Shown here: positions 10,701-22,783 of the stretch, one piece after another
How positions within the stretch are numbered: the stretch's first letter is position 1
Layout of the letters: each line of letters starts with the position of its first letter
NCBI GenBank assembly: GCA_001599815.1
Contig: BCIA01000002.1
Coordinates: forward strand, 2,949,626-3,013,625
DNA: 64,000 nucleotides
Reading direction: 5' to 3'
Origin: Furcasterigmium furcatum
Lineage: Eukaryota > Ascomycota > Sordariomycetes > Glomerellales > Plectosphaerellaceae
The notes under the pieces: generated by a model
Told to the model about the DNA's origin: nothing
Seen by the model: only the letters and a program-made list of their open reading frames with translations
Database searches by the model: none
Made by a program: the position numbers and the translations under genes

Positions 10701-12880
10701 CGAACTTGGAAGGCCGCAGTTGTCGTTGGTCATGAGGAAGACGTTGTCGGAAGGTCGAGTCGCCAGGAGATGTCTTGCGTGGAAGATCGGCCTCAAAAGG
10801 CGTCCGTCCTGACTCGGCAAACTCGGGCGCCGGTATGCGGTGTATCCGCCGACATGTGCCGGCGCGGTGAGGCTTGCAGAGCCAGCGGGAGGGTATTATC
10901 CCATTGGCCGAGGGCGTCAAGAGAGAAATGCGGCGCCCGGAGAAAGCAATTGCAGTTTCATGCTGATCGTCGTCTTGTCTTATCTCGCTCACCGCCCGAA
11001 CGAACAGGAGGACCCTGAACCTCAGGTGGGATCTTGTGGCACCCTTGCCATGTGGTCTGTCTCGAACTGCCCCGGGGGTTTGACAGCAAGCAAGCGAGCT
11101 GCGGTGTCGCCCGTGCTGTGTGGTGCAGCAGCACAGGCATTGGATCTCGCCCCCCAGCATCCCCGGGGCAAGGAGCGCCCTTGCTGCGGTGCTTGTTGAT
11201 CCAACGCGCGCTCTCAGGCTGGCTGGCTGCTGGCCAATCTTGCCATGATAGGGAGGAGGCTGACCGTTGTTGGCAAAATGGAACAGCCCTGGTTTGCCCG
11301 AGAGGCTTGCCCACAGTGGAGAGAAAGCTCCAGGTACCCTCGAGATCCCGGACGCGCGCGACCCAAAGCAGCAAGTGAGCAGATGCGCCGTCGCCGGCTG
11401 TTTCTCCGGTTTTCGGGCTTATCGGGGGGGGAGAGTCAGCGCCCAGGCTTTTCCGTGGGTGCAAGGCCCAACATAGCTTGGGAGCAGACGACAGGCCAGG
11501 CCAGGAGGACGATCAGGAGGGGTGCACTGGCGGGCGACGCAGGGATTCGTCGCCTGGTCCGTTCCGACGTCGTACGAATCACGTATGTACAGGAGGAGGA
11601 GGACAGCATGTTGGAGACTGCGAATGGGCCTCGGCCTCTGGGGATCGGTCAAGCACGCGTACGACAATTCAGCTGGGCCTTGCCTGGCGAAGGCGAAGCA
11701 ATGCTCACGAGTCGCAACACCAGGGTCGGGATGTGATCGTCTCGCGGCGACCGGGATGAAATGACAGGGCGACGTGCCGAGATCAGGCCCATCTCCCAGT
11801 CCAGAACGCCCGTAGTACGGAACAGTGCTAACCACGGCAGCAGCAGACAATGGCACGCTCCGGACGGGGGTGAGCTACCGGGAATCGACGTCGGAAGGGA
11901 TCCCCGGGCCTGGCTGGTCATTTGTGCTCTCTCTCCTGATGCTGAGAGCCCGACCGATACGAGCGGTGACTGTTGGTTCGGGGATATGAACGTATGAATG
12001 TCTGCATGTACATATGTCCTGCGGCCGAGAGGCACTGAGACATGGCCCAGTCATTGCTTCTGCCGATTACATTGCCGCTCGTGATCAGCTTGCAGGACCA
12101 TCGAGAGGTGGAAGTGCCCCGGCCCGGTGCCAGAATGAGTGAGGATGGGACGGGAACTGGCGGTGTCGAGATGGATGCGCCCGTAGTGCTGCAGCCTCCA
12201 GCCCACCTCCACCGCGGCCCTCCCATGGAACTCCTCATGGATGGTCGGGTGGTTGTACGGGGGAAGTACCGCTGTACTTTCAGTGAGTGGCCCGCTGTCG
12301 ATGGTGCTACGGCCGGCCATCGAGTGAGCCGAGTTGGCCGACGGCGTCCTGGGCGGGCGCATGGGCCACCTCACCATCCAATTCGCCGCCCGGGCCCCAT
12401 CGTCCCTATCCGACCAGTCTTGGCTGTCGCGCAGTCTCCACAGGGGCCTCCACACCCCCCTTTGCCGCCTTCTGTTCCATCCTCTTGCTCTCTCTCCAGC
12501 CTGAGAGTTCGGGGGGGCGTTACATACCTCCACTGTTGCGCCTCCCACCAATTGTCGCCGCGATATTAAACCTATCTCCTCCCGCCCGCCGCATCTCCCG
12601 CCGCCCATCGTGACCCTCGTCGTCTTTCCCATGCAACTTACACCCGCCCGCAGTACATACCAGAACAACCACCCGTAAACAACAACACACAACTAACTAC
12701 CGCGGGTACACTACCAGGCAATGCCTTTGGTAGTCGAGCAACTTCCTCACCTTCGCTTCCTCCTGCCGTAGACCTGATCTCGTGGTCTACCTCCTCCAGA
12801 CGCAGCGCATTCCGCTTCGAGCTCTCCGACACCCGTTCTCCTCAACAACAACATACACACACACCTAGACACTCGCCAAA
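7747..12880. other. 5.1-kb spacer, no supported gene
   Basis: Many short frames exist on both strands, as expected at this GC content, but none joins into a recognisable protein. The most protein-like, a minus-strand frame at 8350..8718, has only a GTG at its start and no family match I know. A perfect TGACGTCA palindrome (CRE/ATF type) lies at 8710..8717. The last 400 bp are pyrimidine-rich and look like the 5' UTR of the FYVE gene. The start holds the cnxABC 3' UTR. No transposon termini or long repeats were seen. Confidence 0.5.
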
Positions 12881-13887
12881 ATGGCAGCCGACCTCATCAT
12901 GCCGACCCTCCCGGACCAGAGGCTCCAGTCGCAGTACTTTGCGACGGCCTACCCCGTGGAACGCCCTCATCTCTCTCACACCCGCTCCCAGTCCTACCAG
13001 TATGCGCCGACAGAGCACACTCAGCACCAGCACCAACACCAACAACAAACCTCCCCGCTCAGCTCCGGCCATGGATCTCCCACATCACCGGGGGCCGGCC
13101 GGATGCATGGCTCGCGCCAGAACCGCCCTCTCTTCGTTCCCGCCGTCCTGCGACCCACCAACTTCAACACTTCCACCACCACACTCCTCCGCTCTCCCAA
13201 GAACGAGAACGGCCCCGACGGCGAGGACCTGTCCCTGCGCCGCGTCAGCAGCAGCTTCATCAGTTTGCCGGGCCTGAGCATGTTCGGCTCGCGCCTCGCA
13301 CGCCGTTCCACCGGCGACAGTGGCAAGGGCTTCACCGACGACGATCTTGACCCGGAGCTGTTTCCCGAGGTCAAGGGCGAGCCCCGTCGGAATCACTGGA
13401 AGGTAAGCGAGCGTCCCGCGTCTGTGTCCACGTGCAGCATGACAGAATCCTAACGTATGCTCCCCAGCCCGACCCCCACGCTACCGCCTGCGACGAGCCC
13501 AGCTGCAAACGCACCTTCAGCTACTTCAACCGCCGGCACCACTGCCGCAAGTGCGGCAACATCTTCTGCGACCCCCACACCGCATACTCGATTCCCCTCG
13601 ACGAGGACTGCAACTACAACCCCCGCGGCTCCCCCTCCCGCGCCTGCAACCACTGCTTCTCCGAGTTCCTCGCCTGGAAGAGCCGCAACAACTCACGCGC
13701 CGGCAGCGATCAGGGCTCGGTCACGGACGGCGATCGCACCGCACCCCAGCACATGGGAAGCAGAAGCACGCCCGCCAGCCCTATCAACGGCGGCAGCCCT
13801 GTCGCCGCCGGTGCCACTCTCGCAGAGGCACGAGGGCCAGAGGTTGCGGCCAGCGTCCCAAGGGACTGGAACTGGAGCACGTTCTAA
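12881..13887 (+). CDS. FYVE zinc finger protein
   Basis: Two exons, 12881..13402 and 13468..13887, encode about 313 aa. The 65-bp intron has a GTAAGC donor, a CTAAC branch and a CCCCAG acceptor. Residues 1-170 are low complexity (Gln/His, Ser, Pro) and probably disordered. The FYVE finger starts across the splice junction: WKPD supplies WxxD, then CDEPSC, the signature RRHHCRKCG, CDPHTA and finally RACNHC. These residues coordinate two zinc ions and bind phosphatidylinositol 3-phosphate on endosomes and vacuoles. The tail is Ser/Gly/Ala-rich and ends in WNWSTF. There is no RING, PX or kinase domain, so this is not Pib1 or Fab1. It is probably an endosomal or autophagy adaptor. Start ATG 12881 follows AAA in good fungal context. 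Confidence 0.88.
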
Positions 13888-15119
13888 GTCCCCGGCATCC
13901 AGCACAACCACATACATATATACGTTCATCAGCGCACAGCGACCGCCAGCAACGCAGCTATTCACGACATGACGACACTACGATTATAGATTGATAGACA
14001 ACGTCGCGGCACACCTCACGACAAGCGGGCCCGTCCATGGCCGCTTGCTCAGATCGTCAGATCCTAATTCCTCCTTACCATACGATACACACCCTCAATA
14101 CCCTCAACCTACACACATAGATAGCGATTTTTTTTTATTTTTATTTTTTTTGGATTTTCCGCGGACCAGACGTTCGCGAAGGAGGATATCTGGGCTACAC
14201 CGAGCGAGGCGTTGGCGGATGCATTTGTCCTTTTTGCGGTCCATTCCAGCGCCATAGTTGGACAGAGATATATGGACGAGAGGTATATAGTCACATATCG
14301 ACAGCATGGCTTGTTAAGCCTGAGACAGATGGTTGGGAAGGGTATACCCGCAGATCACTGGTTCAATCGATTTACATGCGTGCTCTCTCTCACTTGCCGT
14401 TCATCTCAGCCGTGCCAGCGATATCTGCAGTGTTCGACATGGGTTGCATTGGATGCTTGATCATCATGATGGTCTCTTCCGGGCCGCGCCGTCTGCCTCG
14501 GCTTCGGAGCAGCATGGCATCTGCCGGACAAATAAATCCCGTATTATATTTTAGAATGCTTCCAAAGAGGCACAGGAACGCCTCCCTTTCGCCCGGCAAT
14601 CTCTCAGCACTACGTTTAACGACGGACGGGCACAACTAAGCACAATTCTGCAACTACACAACTCACCTTCACTTCCGAGCCTCGAGCATGCTGCAATCAC
14701 ACTGAACTTGAAGACTCATGAATACAACAGTATGTAAGGATTCTATGTATGCTCCTCGTATGAAGTCGTCCCGACTAACCACCCACCTCCGCACCATGCT
14801 GAAAACAAAACCAAAAATACCTCGAGCAGGGAAGAAAGATGCTAAGACATCCCGCGCGCCTTCGGAGACCTCTCCGCGCCTCGAGGCCTTCGCATGTGCT
14901 TTTGGAAGGTGGAAGTATATTCGAAAGCAGACCGTTTTTGCCCGAAAACGCCGTCCGGCCAATGATACGTACTAGTAGTTAAAGGAAAGCGAGCAGCTAT
15001 TGCTCAGGGAGTGACATGGTGTAAGTTTGTTTTTCCGGGCAGGAGTCCGGCATTTGCGACGCGCACGAGTGCAGGAGTGTCAAGCACGCCGGCACCGGCG
15101 CATCGAATGCGACAACCGC
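13888..15119. other. Spacer with T-rich tract, no gene seen
   Basis: This region lies between convergent genes and should carry two 3' UTRs. A T-rich run at about 14128-14152 stands out. Beyond that I see only short overlapping frames without motifs. Confidence 0.5.
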
Positions 15120-16505
15120 TTAGTTCTTGGCCCTCCTCGTGCGGCCGTTCGCCTTGGGGCTCGGGCGCGCGGGGCTGCTGCCGCCCTCCTCGGTGCCCTG
15201 GTTGTAGATCTCGCGGTTGACGTCGCGGGCGGCGTCCCAGCCGGCCTTCTCGGCGAGGGTGACCTCCTCTACGGGGCTGGGCTTGCCCTTGATGGCCTTG
15301 GAGGCCTGGGCGGAGGAGCGGCGGAGGTAGGAGCGGATGAAGAAGTTGACGAAGAGGTAGGTGAGGGGGGCGAGGTAGAGGACGTTGAGCCAGATGGCGA
15401 AGGTCTCGGCGCTGCTGGTGATGCAGGGCTGGGAGACCCAGACGGTCTCGGAAGCGGTGGAGGGGTCGGAGGAGGACGGGGCGGCGACGACGCCGGCGCC
15501 GTAGATCATCTGCTTGAGGTTCTCGAAGGCACCGGCGGCGACGGTCTTGGCGGCGTCGATGCTGGCGGCGGCCTCGGTGGCAGGGTCGGCGTGGACGGTG
15601 ATGGGAATGGTGTAGGAGACGAAGGAGTGGATCATGGCGTAGGAGGCGCCGACGAGGAACTGGGTGATCTGCATGGTGGTGAGGGTGCGCTTAATGGGCG
15701 TGGGAACGCGGATGTTGAAGGCCGTGATGGTGTAGTAGGTGTACATGAGGCTGTGGATGAACGAGTTGAAGAGGACGAACATCCAGATGGGGGCAGACAT
15801 GTAGCGCATGCCAGCCCACATGCACATCATGGCGCCGGCGTGGTGGTAGGTCTGGAGGGTCGAGCTGAGCTTGCCCTTGGCGAGGATGATGAAGGTGTCG
15901 AGGACCTCGTAGAACTTGCTCAGGTAGAAGATCCAGCCGTAGAAGGCGAGGCCCTCGTTCCACAGGCGGCCGGCAACCTCCCTGCTGGGCTGGCCGTTGG
16001 CCTCGAGCGAGACGTCCCCGACGAGGCTGGACCACTGGCCGATGGACTCGTTGTAGAAGGAGGCCGCTCCGAAGCCGGCGGGGCCGTTGAGCTGGCACAA
16101 GCTGTCGGCGGTAGCGGCGAGGCCGTGAGGGCCGAAGGGGCTTACGACAGCGCGGCGCATGCCTCCGAGCATGCCCCAGAAGGTCCAGGCGGAGTAGACG
16201 GCGAGGAAGACGTTATGGAGGATGACGAAGGCGTTGAAGGTGCTGGTCTTGGAGATGGCCCAGGGCTTCTTGCCGGTGGAGGAGTTGTAGCGGTTGAGCA
16301 GCTTGACGGTGACGGCGTAGAGGGTGGCCATGGTGATGGGGACCCTGGGGTCGAGGGCGGCGGCCCAGATGTTGTCCGGGATCGTGAAGACAGAGGAGCT
16401 CAGACCGGGGGCCGGGGGAGCCGCACCGAAGGGCTCGGCGCCGGGAGGGAACTTGAAGAGGGTGGAGGGCGGCATCTCGCCGAGGACCGAGGCGCCGGAG
16501 GCCAT
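15120..16505 (-). CDS. ELO-family very-long-chain fatty acid elongase
   Basis: A single-exon gene of 461 aa from ATG 16505. Extension to an upstream start at 16589 is possible but reads unlike a protein terminus. ELO hallmarks are present in order: a KFYEVLDTFIIL block (K-x2-E-x2-D-T), the His box LQTYHHAGAMMCMW near residue 220, and NSFIHSLMYTYY followed by TTMQITQF. Several hydrophobic segments fit the usual seven membrane helices, and the tail ends in a basic, Lys/Arg-rich ER-type terminus (RTRRAKN). ELO enzymes condense malonyl-CoA with acyl-CoA in the ER, the first step of each elongation cycle. The His box is QxxHH rather than the HxxHH of yeast Elo2/Elo3, a form common in PUFA-type elongases such as those of Mortierella. 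The substrate may therefore be unsaturated C18 chains rather than sphingolipid C24-26 chains. Confidence 0.88.
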   Translation of the reverse strand: MASGASVLGEMPPSTLFKFPPGAEPFGAAPPAPGLSSSVFTIPDNIWAAALDPRVPITMATLYAVTVKLLNRYNSSTGKKPWAISKTSTFNAFVILHNVFLAVYSAWTFWGMLGGMRRAVVSPFGPHGLAATADSLCQLNGPAGFGAASFYNESIGQWSSLVGDVSLEANGQPSREVAGRLWNEGLAFYGWIFYLSKFYEVLDTFIILAKGKLSSTLQTYHHAGAMMCMWAGMRYMSAPIWMFVLFNSFIHSLMYTYYTITAFNIRVPTPIKRTLTTMQITQFLVGASYAMIHSFVSYTIPITVHADPATEAAASIDAAKTVAAGAFENLKQMIYGAGVVAAPSSSDPSTASETVWVSQPCITSSAETFAIWLNVLYLAPLTYLFVNFFIRSYLRRSSAQASKAIKGKPSPVEEVTLAEKAGWDAARDVNREIYNQGTEEGGSSPARPSPKANGRTRRAKN

Positions 16506-19500
16506 GGTGTTTGGTTGTGAGGGTGGTGATCTGAGTTGGCGCAAATAAGTATGCGGGCACGCGACAATTGCAGAGACGGCGGAACCCACTAGATTGATTC
16601 GGGCAAATCCTCACGCGGACACTCAATGGCAGCGAGTGGGCGAGGGAGGGGATGAAGGATCACGACACAGTCGTTCCGAATCGCAACGGAGGTTGTTTTG
16701 GGGGTGATCGAGGCGTCTGGTCTGTCTGAGCCGTAGGAGGAGGAGGTGAGGCTTCAATGCCGAATAGAGTTGCGATGAGACACCGGGACGGTCCGCCAAG
16801 GTTCAACTCTGCCGCAGGGTCTAACAGGAGCCCAAGGAAGGAGGTACTGATTCCCAGAAGATGCGCGGAGGATGCCTGCCGTGCGAAAAGATCGTGGGAG
16901 CTGGGCTGTATGTACTGAACTGGATCACCGTGGACCGACAGGACTGGGACGGGAGGAGGGACGGGAGGGATTTGGGACAAGGGGACCTTTTACTTTTAGG
17001 TAGGTACCCAGGATGGATGAATGGATGACGGGACAAGACGAGACCGGAGGGGCGCGCGGTGGGAAGTGGATCAGGGCCCGGCGGTGGAATTGGTCTTAGA
17101 TGCCGAGGCCAACGGGGGACAGACAGGTCAGGCAGGCAGGACGGAAGGATTGAACCGGGCAAACAGTCTTGAACAGATGTGCATCCATGACGGATCATTC
17201 ATGAGAACGGGCACCAAGACGGAGAGAGACGGATCATGATTGTTATGGAGTCTCTGGCCGAGATACATCCCTAGGTACATACTACATACTCTCAGCCACC
17301 AGCCAGCCCTTTCCTTCCAGGTGTGTCTCTGGCGGGTAACAAGAACCACGACTGACCTTCCCGCAACGAGACGAGACAAGACGGGAGCGAGCGAGGTTGA
17401 GGCTGGCTGTTGGATGCCCCCCGGGCTGTGTTGAAAAGTCGCAGGTGGGGTCCAAGGAAGATGTGTGAGACCCTGAATTATAGTGGATCCCCTCCCGCAT
17501 CACGGAGGAACCTGCGCCGGGATGGATTTTACTACTGGAGAGACCTCACATGTGCTAACACCGGCCAAGTACTGCGCCGCCCCGCAGCCAGGAACGCCTC
17601 CCTTTTTGTTGAGAGGCTAGGCTCGGGCCCCTCAACTATGATGGCTCTAGAATTTTGGATGGAAGGAGAGCAGCCCACAGCCCTCCGATGAGCCCGATCT
17701 CATGTCAAATCAAGTACTCATTCCGCCATGGTGGTTCCATCAATCTCGCTTCCACCGCGCCCGGCTTCTGACATGTGATTCTCTTGCTTGGGCAGGCATG
17801 GATGGCCGAAACAACACTGACATCGTCCCCCTCGGCGCACTCGTCGCCTTCTCCCACGCACTGCACACCTCGGCCGGTCCTCCCTTCTCGAAGCGGCCTT
17901 TGACCGAGCAGCGCTGCAGCCAAGGAGGAGCCGGAACCTCAACAAATCCGGGCGAAGATCGTTTGGGACTGTCTGTCCCGTCCAGCCAGCCAAGTGGCGA
18001 GTGAACAGGCGCAGAGACCCGGTTGGCAGCAGGACGGATGGACCTTGGCAGCAATCGAAGCCTCCCTTACTTCGCTCGCACGCATGTAAGTACTTGTAGG
18101 CACATGTCGAACATGGCCTGCGAACCTGATAGACGCGTGGATTGCTCCATTTCCCCATCCTCCGCCCGCCTCCTCCTCCTCCTGCTGTGCTGCACCCCGC
18201 TTCCCTCGGGAAAATGGCCGTCGGTCGCCGCCTCGGGTCAACATGGAGACGGGAGCGAAATGCGAATGATCCGACATACTGATTGCGCGTTTGGTGGGGC
18301 GGCCACCGAGCTCGACAGATGGGTGCCTCCCATCCTGGCTTGAAATGTTTGGTCGTTGCCCATTCGGCCGGGAGCCGGCCGAGTCGGGGCACCGATCTCC
18401 AGACGTCGAACAACGACAGATGAATGCCCAGTGGCCGTCGTCGTTGAACCTGCCATGGCGTAAGCACCCTATATTGCTGTTGCGCGTGGAGGACGTCAGT
18501 AGTGCTGACGACACCATCTGCAACCACACCCTCATGGACGGGTGGCCAACAACGTGTCGTAGGATCTCGCTGCCGTCGGGGAATAGGCCATCCCTTCCAG
18601 TCACCTCCGATAGACTCCTGATGAGCGTCCGGCTGAGAAAAGAGTGTGCCTCAGTCGCCCATGCCTGTGTCAAGCGAGGACGGCCGCGGGGAGGTGCTCA
18701 TCAAGTTCTTCATCAAGCGCTACGCATGCAGGCTGTTGTCGAAGTTGGTGTCGCAGTGCTACTCCAAAGTGAATTGGGGGGCATGAGACACGGTGTACAA
18801 GTCCTGGTAGGCCATTTCAATGGTTATCTCGCCGTTGCGAATACTCGTATCAGCGGTTCAAGGCCTGAATACGGCAGATCTTACGGATCTGCCCGAGAAA
18901 GCTTGGTACTGCGCTGCTTGAAAGTACGGATAAATATGCGTGTGGCTGACTCAGACGGGGTTTAATCTCAACTACCTACGTCCCTTGCATCAACCAATGC
19001 TTTGGATATGTAGGCTCTTATATTAGTCTTCCGCTGTCCGTCTCTAAAAACCCGTGGACAGGTTCAACTCAGCACATCGTTCTTCAGTCCACCAGCAAGT
19101 CTGGGGCGTATCCGCGTCGCAAATGGTCAGTGCGCGGTGGATCAGCGCCGACGGAGTCGGAGTCGGAGTCGAGGAAGGAACACGGACCCCGCACCCGCCC
19201 CAGACGGGGTCCAACACCCTGGCAGCGCCTGCCAGAGCACCAGCTGTGGCCGTTTCTCGCGTCTCCCATTGGGCGCCGCCGGGAAGCTCCAGGCGAGTCT
19301 TTGCGGAGAGCTCGCAACGATCATGAGCTCCCGAGGTCTTTCAAACATCTCCAAGTCCCTTCTCCGCATCTACATCTGTCTGATCACATCCAGGCCGTGG
19401 AAGTCGGCGTGGGGATCCCCTTTTCCAATCCACACTGGTTGACTGGGCCATTCTACGTCCTCTCTCACGGCTCTCCATCGACTCGCTTCCTGGCTCTCCT

Positions 19501-19533
19501 TGGCTTCTCATCATCATCATCAGCATCATCATC
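16506..19533. other. 3-kb spacer, no supported gene
   Basis: The region lies between the divergent elongase and fatty alcohol oxidase genes and must contain both promoters. Several frames of 90-270 codons exist on both strands at 17.7-18.9 kb, but they overlap each other and show no domain. The last 25 bp before the oxidase start are a CAT repeat. Confidence 0.5.
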
Positions 19534-19535
19534 AT
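19508..19535 (+). repeat. CAT trinucleotide microsatellite at oxidase start
   Basis: An imperfect CAT repeat, interrupted by one CAG, runs up to and includes the initiator ATG at 19534. It is part of the 5' UTR and could vary in length between strains. Confidence 0.7.
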
Positions 19536-22001
19536 GTCCATCAACGGGCCCGTCGACGGAGGCTCGGCCATAGAAGCTGTCGCCAGCGTCGTACCGATGC
19601 CTCTGGCCCCGCCAGCTACCTTCTGGGATGACACCCAATGGTCGATATTCTGGTCCCTCGTGGAAGCTGCCGTTCCAGCTATTAGAGATGAGTCGACTTT
19701 CTCGGATGAGAATGAGCAACTCAAGATTTCCGGCGAGAAGTTCGCCGAGGCCTACGAGTCTCTCCGGTCCACGCTCGCCAACCCCCCATCCGAGGATCAA
19801 GTCAGATCTTTGCTCGAATACAATGCCGTGAAAGACCCCGCCTTCCGCGAGTGTGCGCTGCGAACCCTGAGCACGCTCCATGATGCCAGCCAAAAGGCCA
19901 TTGGCGGTGCCTTCTCCTCCATGAAGTATGAAGCCCACTTGAATAATAGAACCTGAACTAGACGCTGACCTCCCCCCAGCTCCCGGCTCGGAAGCCTCTT
20001 CCTCACAGGCTACTGGAGCCCTCCACACCAGCAGCCCCTCTACGTGCGCCAGGCAATCCTCAAGTCATGGCAGGTCTCTCGTCTCAAGGCCCTGCGCTCT
20101 CTTGCTGCCCTAGTCACCAGCATCTCCCTCAAGTCGTCCCACCAAGCAAGCCCCATCTGGGCCGAACTCACCGGCTGGACGGACCGACCGGAAAAGCACA
20201 AGCCGGCCCAGGGCTACGAATTCCAATTCAAGCAGTTCACCGCCGACTCGCACCCCGAGGTCATCGAGACCGACGTCGTCATCGTCGGATCTGGCTGCGG
20301 CGGCGCCGTGTGCGCCAAGGTCCTTGCCGAGGCCGGTCACCGCGTCCTCGTCGTCGAGAGGGCCTACCACCACCCCCCCGAACACCTACCCATGCCCCAG
20401 GCCCAGGCGTGCCAGTACCTCTTCGAGAATGGCGGGATCGTCGGCACCGACACTGGCTCCGTTAATGTTCTCGCCGGGAGCTGCTGGGGCGGAGGTGGTG
20501 CCATCAACTGGAGCGTCTCGCTCCAGACGCAGGGCTACGTACGCAAGGAGTGGGCGGAAGAGAAGGGGCTGGTGTTTTTCGAGTCGAATAAGTTCCAGGA
20601 ATCACTCGACAGGGTCTGCGAGTTCATGGGCGTGGGGACGGAGAATATTGTGCACAACAAGAGGGCGACTTTCCTCCTGGACGGCAGCCGGAAGCTGGGA
20701 TGGCATTCTGGCCCGGCGCCGCAGAACACGGGGGGCGAGCGTCACGACTGTGCTCGGTGCCATCTTGGGTGCTCTTCTTTGGGCAAGAAGGGGACGGCTG
20801 TGAGCTGGCTTCCGGCGGCCGGGGATGCAGGCGCGGAGTTCATTGAGGGGTTTGATGTTGAGAAGGTTCTGTTTGATGAGACGAGCGATTCGAAACGTGC
20901 GACAGGAATTCGCGGGAAATGGACGTCAAGGGATCCCGATGGCGGCGTGAGCGGCCCTCTGGAGAAGCGCACCACTCGCGACGTGATCGTCAGGGCGAAG
21001 CGGGTGATTCTGTCAGCGGGGTCGCTCCATAGCCCTCTTGTCCTGATGAGGAGCGGACTGACGGTAAGCTCGTGGTATCGGAATCTTTTGACAGGAGTGG
21101 TCCTAACAGCTGGCAGAACCGCCATATCGGACAGAACCTCAAGCTTCACCCGACCAACACCGTCGTCGGTGTCTGGAAGGAGGAGATGAAGCCATGGGAA
21201 GGTAAGGATCTCACCACTCACTCCTATACTTGATGTCTAACATCGACAGGCGGCATCATCACTGCCGTCAACCACTCCTTCGAAGATCTCGACACCAAGG
21301 GACATGGCACCAAGATCGAGACGACCTGCATGGTGGTACGCCCTCCACCCCGGAACCCTACTCCTTTCAATATGACAGAAAAGCTGACCTCATAGCCTTA
21401 CCTCGTCATGCCCCAGCTTTTCTGGCGCGGTGGTCTTGAAGCCAAGCTCGATGCGATCAACTACAGGAATTCGGGCGCTTACATCTCCCTCACACGAGAC
21501 CGCGACTCGGGCCGCGTGTACCCCGATGTCGTCACGGGCAGGCCGCACATCGACTACACCACCTCGGCATACGACGCCAAGCACACACTCGAGGGCGTCA
21601 TCGCCATCGCGAAGATTTGCTACGTCGAGGGTGCCATCAAGATCTACACTTCCCTGCCGGGTGTGCGGGTGTTTGAGCGTGACAGTGAGGCAGACGTTTC
21701 CGGAGGCGCGGACGGCGTCAACGACCCCAAGTTCGTGGCGTGGTTGGACCACCTACGGGCCGTGGGCAATGCCGAGGCCACGTTCGCGTCTGCGCATCAG
21801 ATGTCATCATGTCGCATGGCGATTAATGAGGACGAGGGCGTCGTTGATTGCAAGGGGCGGGTGTTTGAGGCCGAGGGGTTGTACGTTGCGGACGCCTCTG
21901 TGCTGCCGAGCGCCAGCGGGGTGAATCCCATGGTGACGAACATGGCTATTGCGGACTGGATAGCTGAGGGGGTGTCGAAGGATCTGAATGGGGAGGACTG
22001 A
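19534..22001 (+). CDS. Long-chain fatty alcohol oxidase (GMC oxidoreductase)
   Basis: Five exons: 19534..19925, 19980..21063, 21117..21201, 21250..21335 and 21396..22001, about 750 aa. All junctions keep frame and have GTA donors and CAG/TAG acceptors. The N-terminal 220 residues match the helical extension of the fungal/plant long-chain alcohol oxidase family (FLTGYWSP). Then comes the FAD-binding VIVGSGCGGAVCAKVL near residue 230, the GMC block SCWGGGGAINWSVSLQT, and the C-terminal HQMSSCRMAINEDEG with VADASVLPSASGVNP, which carries the catalytic His region. Family members are membrane-associated and oxidise fatty alcohols to aldehydes with O2, feeding omega-oxidation of alkanes and lipids. 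No C-terminal SKL-type signal is visible. The 750-aa length is normal. Confidence 0.9.
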
Positions 22002-22314
22002 GAGGTGAATGGTGTATGTATCAACGACCGGGTACTCGTGCGGGAGAGTTTATGACTTGGGTTGTATAATAGGAGGGCAAGGTCATGTCCAGATTGTTCA
22101 ATATCAACCATGATGTTTATTCTAGGCGTCAGATCTGCCTTTCCGCATGTGTTATTCTGCAGGCGTAGTTTGCACTTCGCTTCAAGTACTCTGCTGTCAT
22201 TCAGCATTTCACATGTGATAGGTTAAACAAAAATAATCCAACCTGGATGGAAAATGGCAAAAGGCAACTGCCCGCCCTTCCCAAACGCAAGTTATCTTGC
22301 GAAGAGGAAGGCAG
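22002..22314. other. 3' region of the oxidase gene
   Basis: AT-richer than the coding DNA beside it, and probably the oxidase 3' UTR and terminator. Nothing else seen. Confidence 0.5.
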
Positions 22315-22407
22315 TCACCAGTGCGGGAGTCGAACCCGCCCTGGTCCCGCGCCGTGAAAGCTCAGTTGGGCTACTAATCTGAGATGTTTACCCCTTGGCC
22401 ACAGGTG
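22315..22407 (-). tRNA. tRNA-like element, isotype unresolved (intron-bearing or degenerate)
   Basis: Read on the minus strand, the 3' part is a good T arm (stem GCGGG/CCCGC around loop TTCGACT) followed by ACTGGTG. The 5' end CACCTGT pairs with it at six of seven positions. An A-box-like TGGCCAAGGGG and the B-box GGTTCGACTCC are both present, as for RNA polymerase III genes. CTCAG and CTGAG can pair around a 13-nt segment, which would suit either an anticodon stem or an exon-intron helix of a pre-tRNA. I could not form a proper D stem or assign the anticodon. At 93 nt it would need an intron or a long variable arm. It may be a decayed tRNA. Confidence 0.4.
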
Positions 22408-22783
22408 CCGGACCCTATAGTATATGCTGGAAATCGCGGGACTATAGTGGCTGCTGTGGTTAAGCCTGTGGTTATGCCCCACCCCACTATGTCTCAGTTC
22501 CTTCCAGCCTCTTACATTCACAGTTCAACGTAGCCGGCTCTTGGTGTTTTGGGGGATTAAACTGTCCCCACTAAATAAGGTAGCGAGCGACCACCGGCAG
22601 GTGCGGGCAGACGGGCCGGACCCTCAAGTTACAACTCGCAAACAGCACCTATGGACCACCACCACAAATCCCGGGTACTGTCATCGAAGTGAAGTTCGAG
22701 CAGCTTCTATTCATCGCGTCCCATCAGTATTCGCCCTCGTATTCGCCCTCAGAGTCGGTGTATTGCTGAGTAGGCTGCCTGAC
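22408..22783. other. Spacer before the frame-broken gene
   Basis: This 376-bp stretch lies between the tRNA-like element and the next plus-strand gene and presumably holds that gene's promoter. An upstream exon here cannot be excluded, because the next gene's correct frame stays open back to about 22771. Confidence 0.4.

Noticed and set aside
13432..13994. Plus-strand Thr/Ala/Pro-rich and Arg/Gln-rich frames over the FYVE exon
   Set aside because: Out-of-phase shadows of the FYVE exon created by its C-ending codons.
15027..16520. A 497-codon plus-strand frame across the elongase locus
   Set aside because: It is the exact antisense of the ELO gene. Its Gly/Glu/Val/Asp-rich composition is what GC-rich codon bias produces on the opposite strand.
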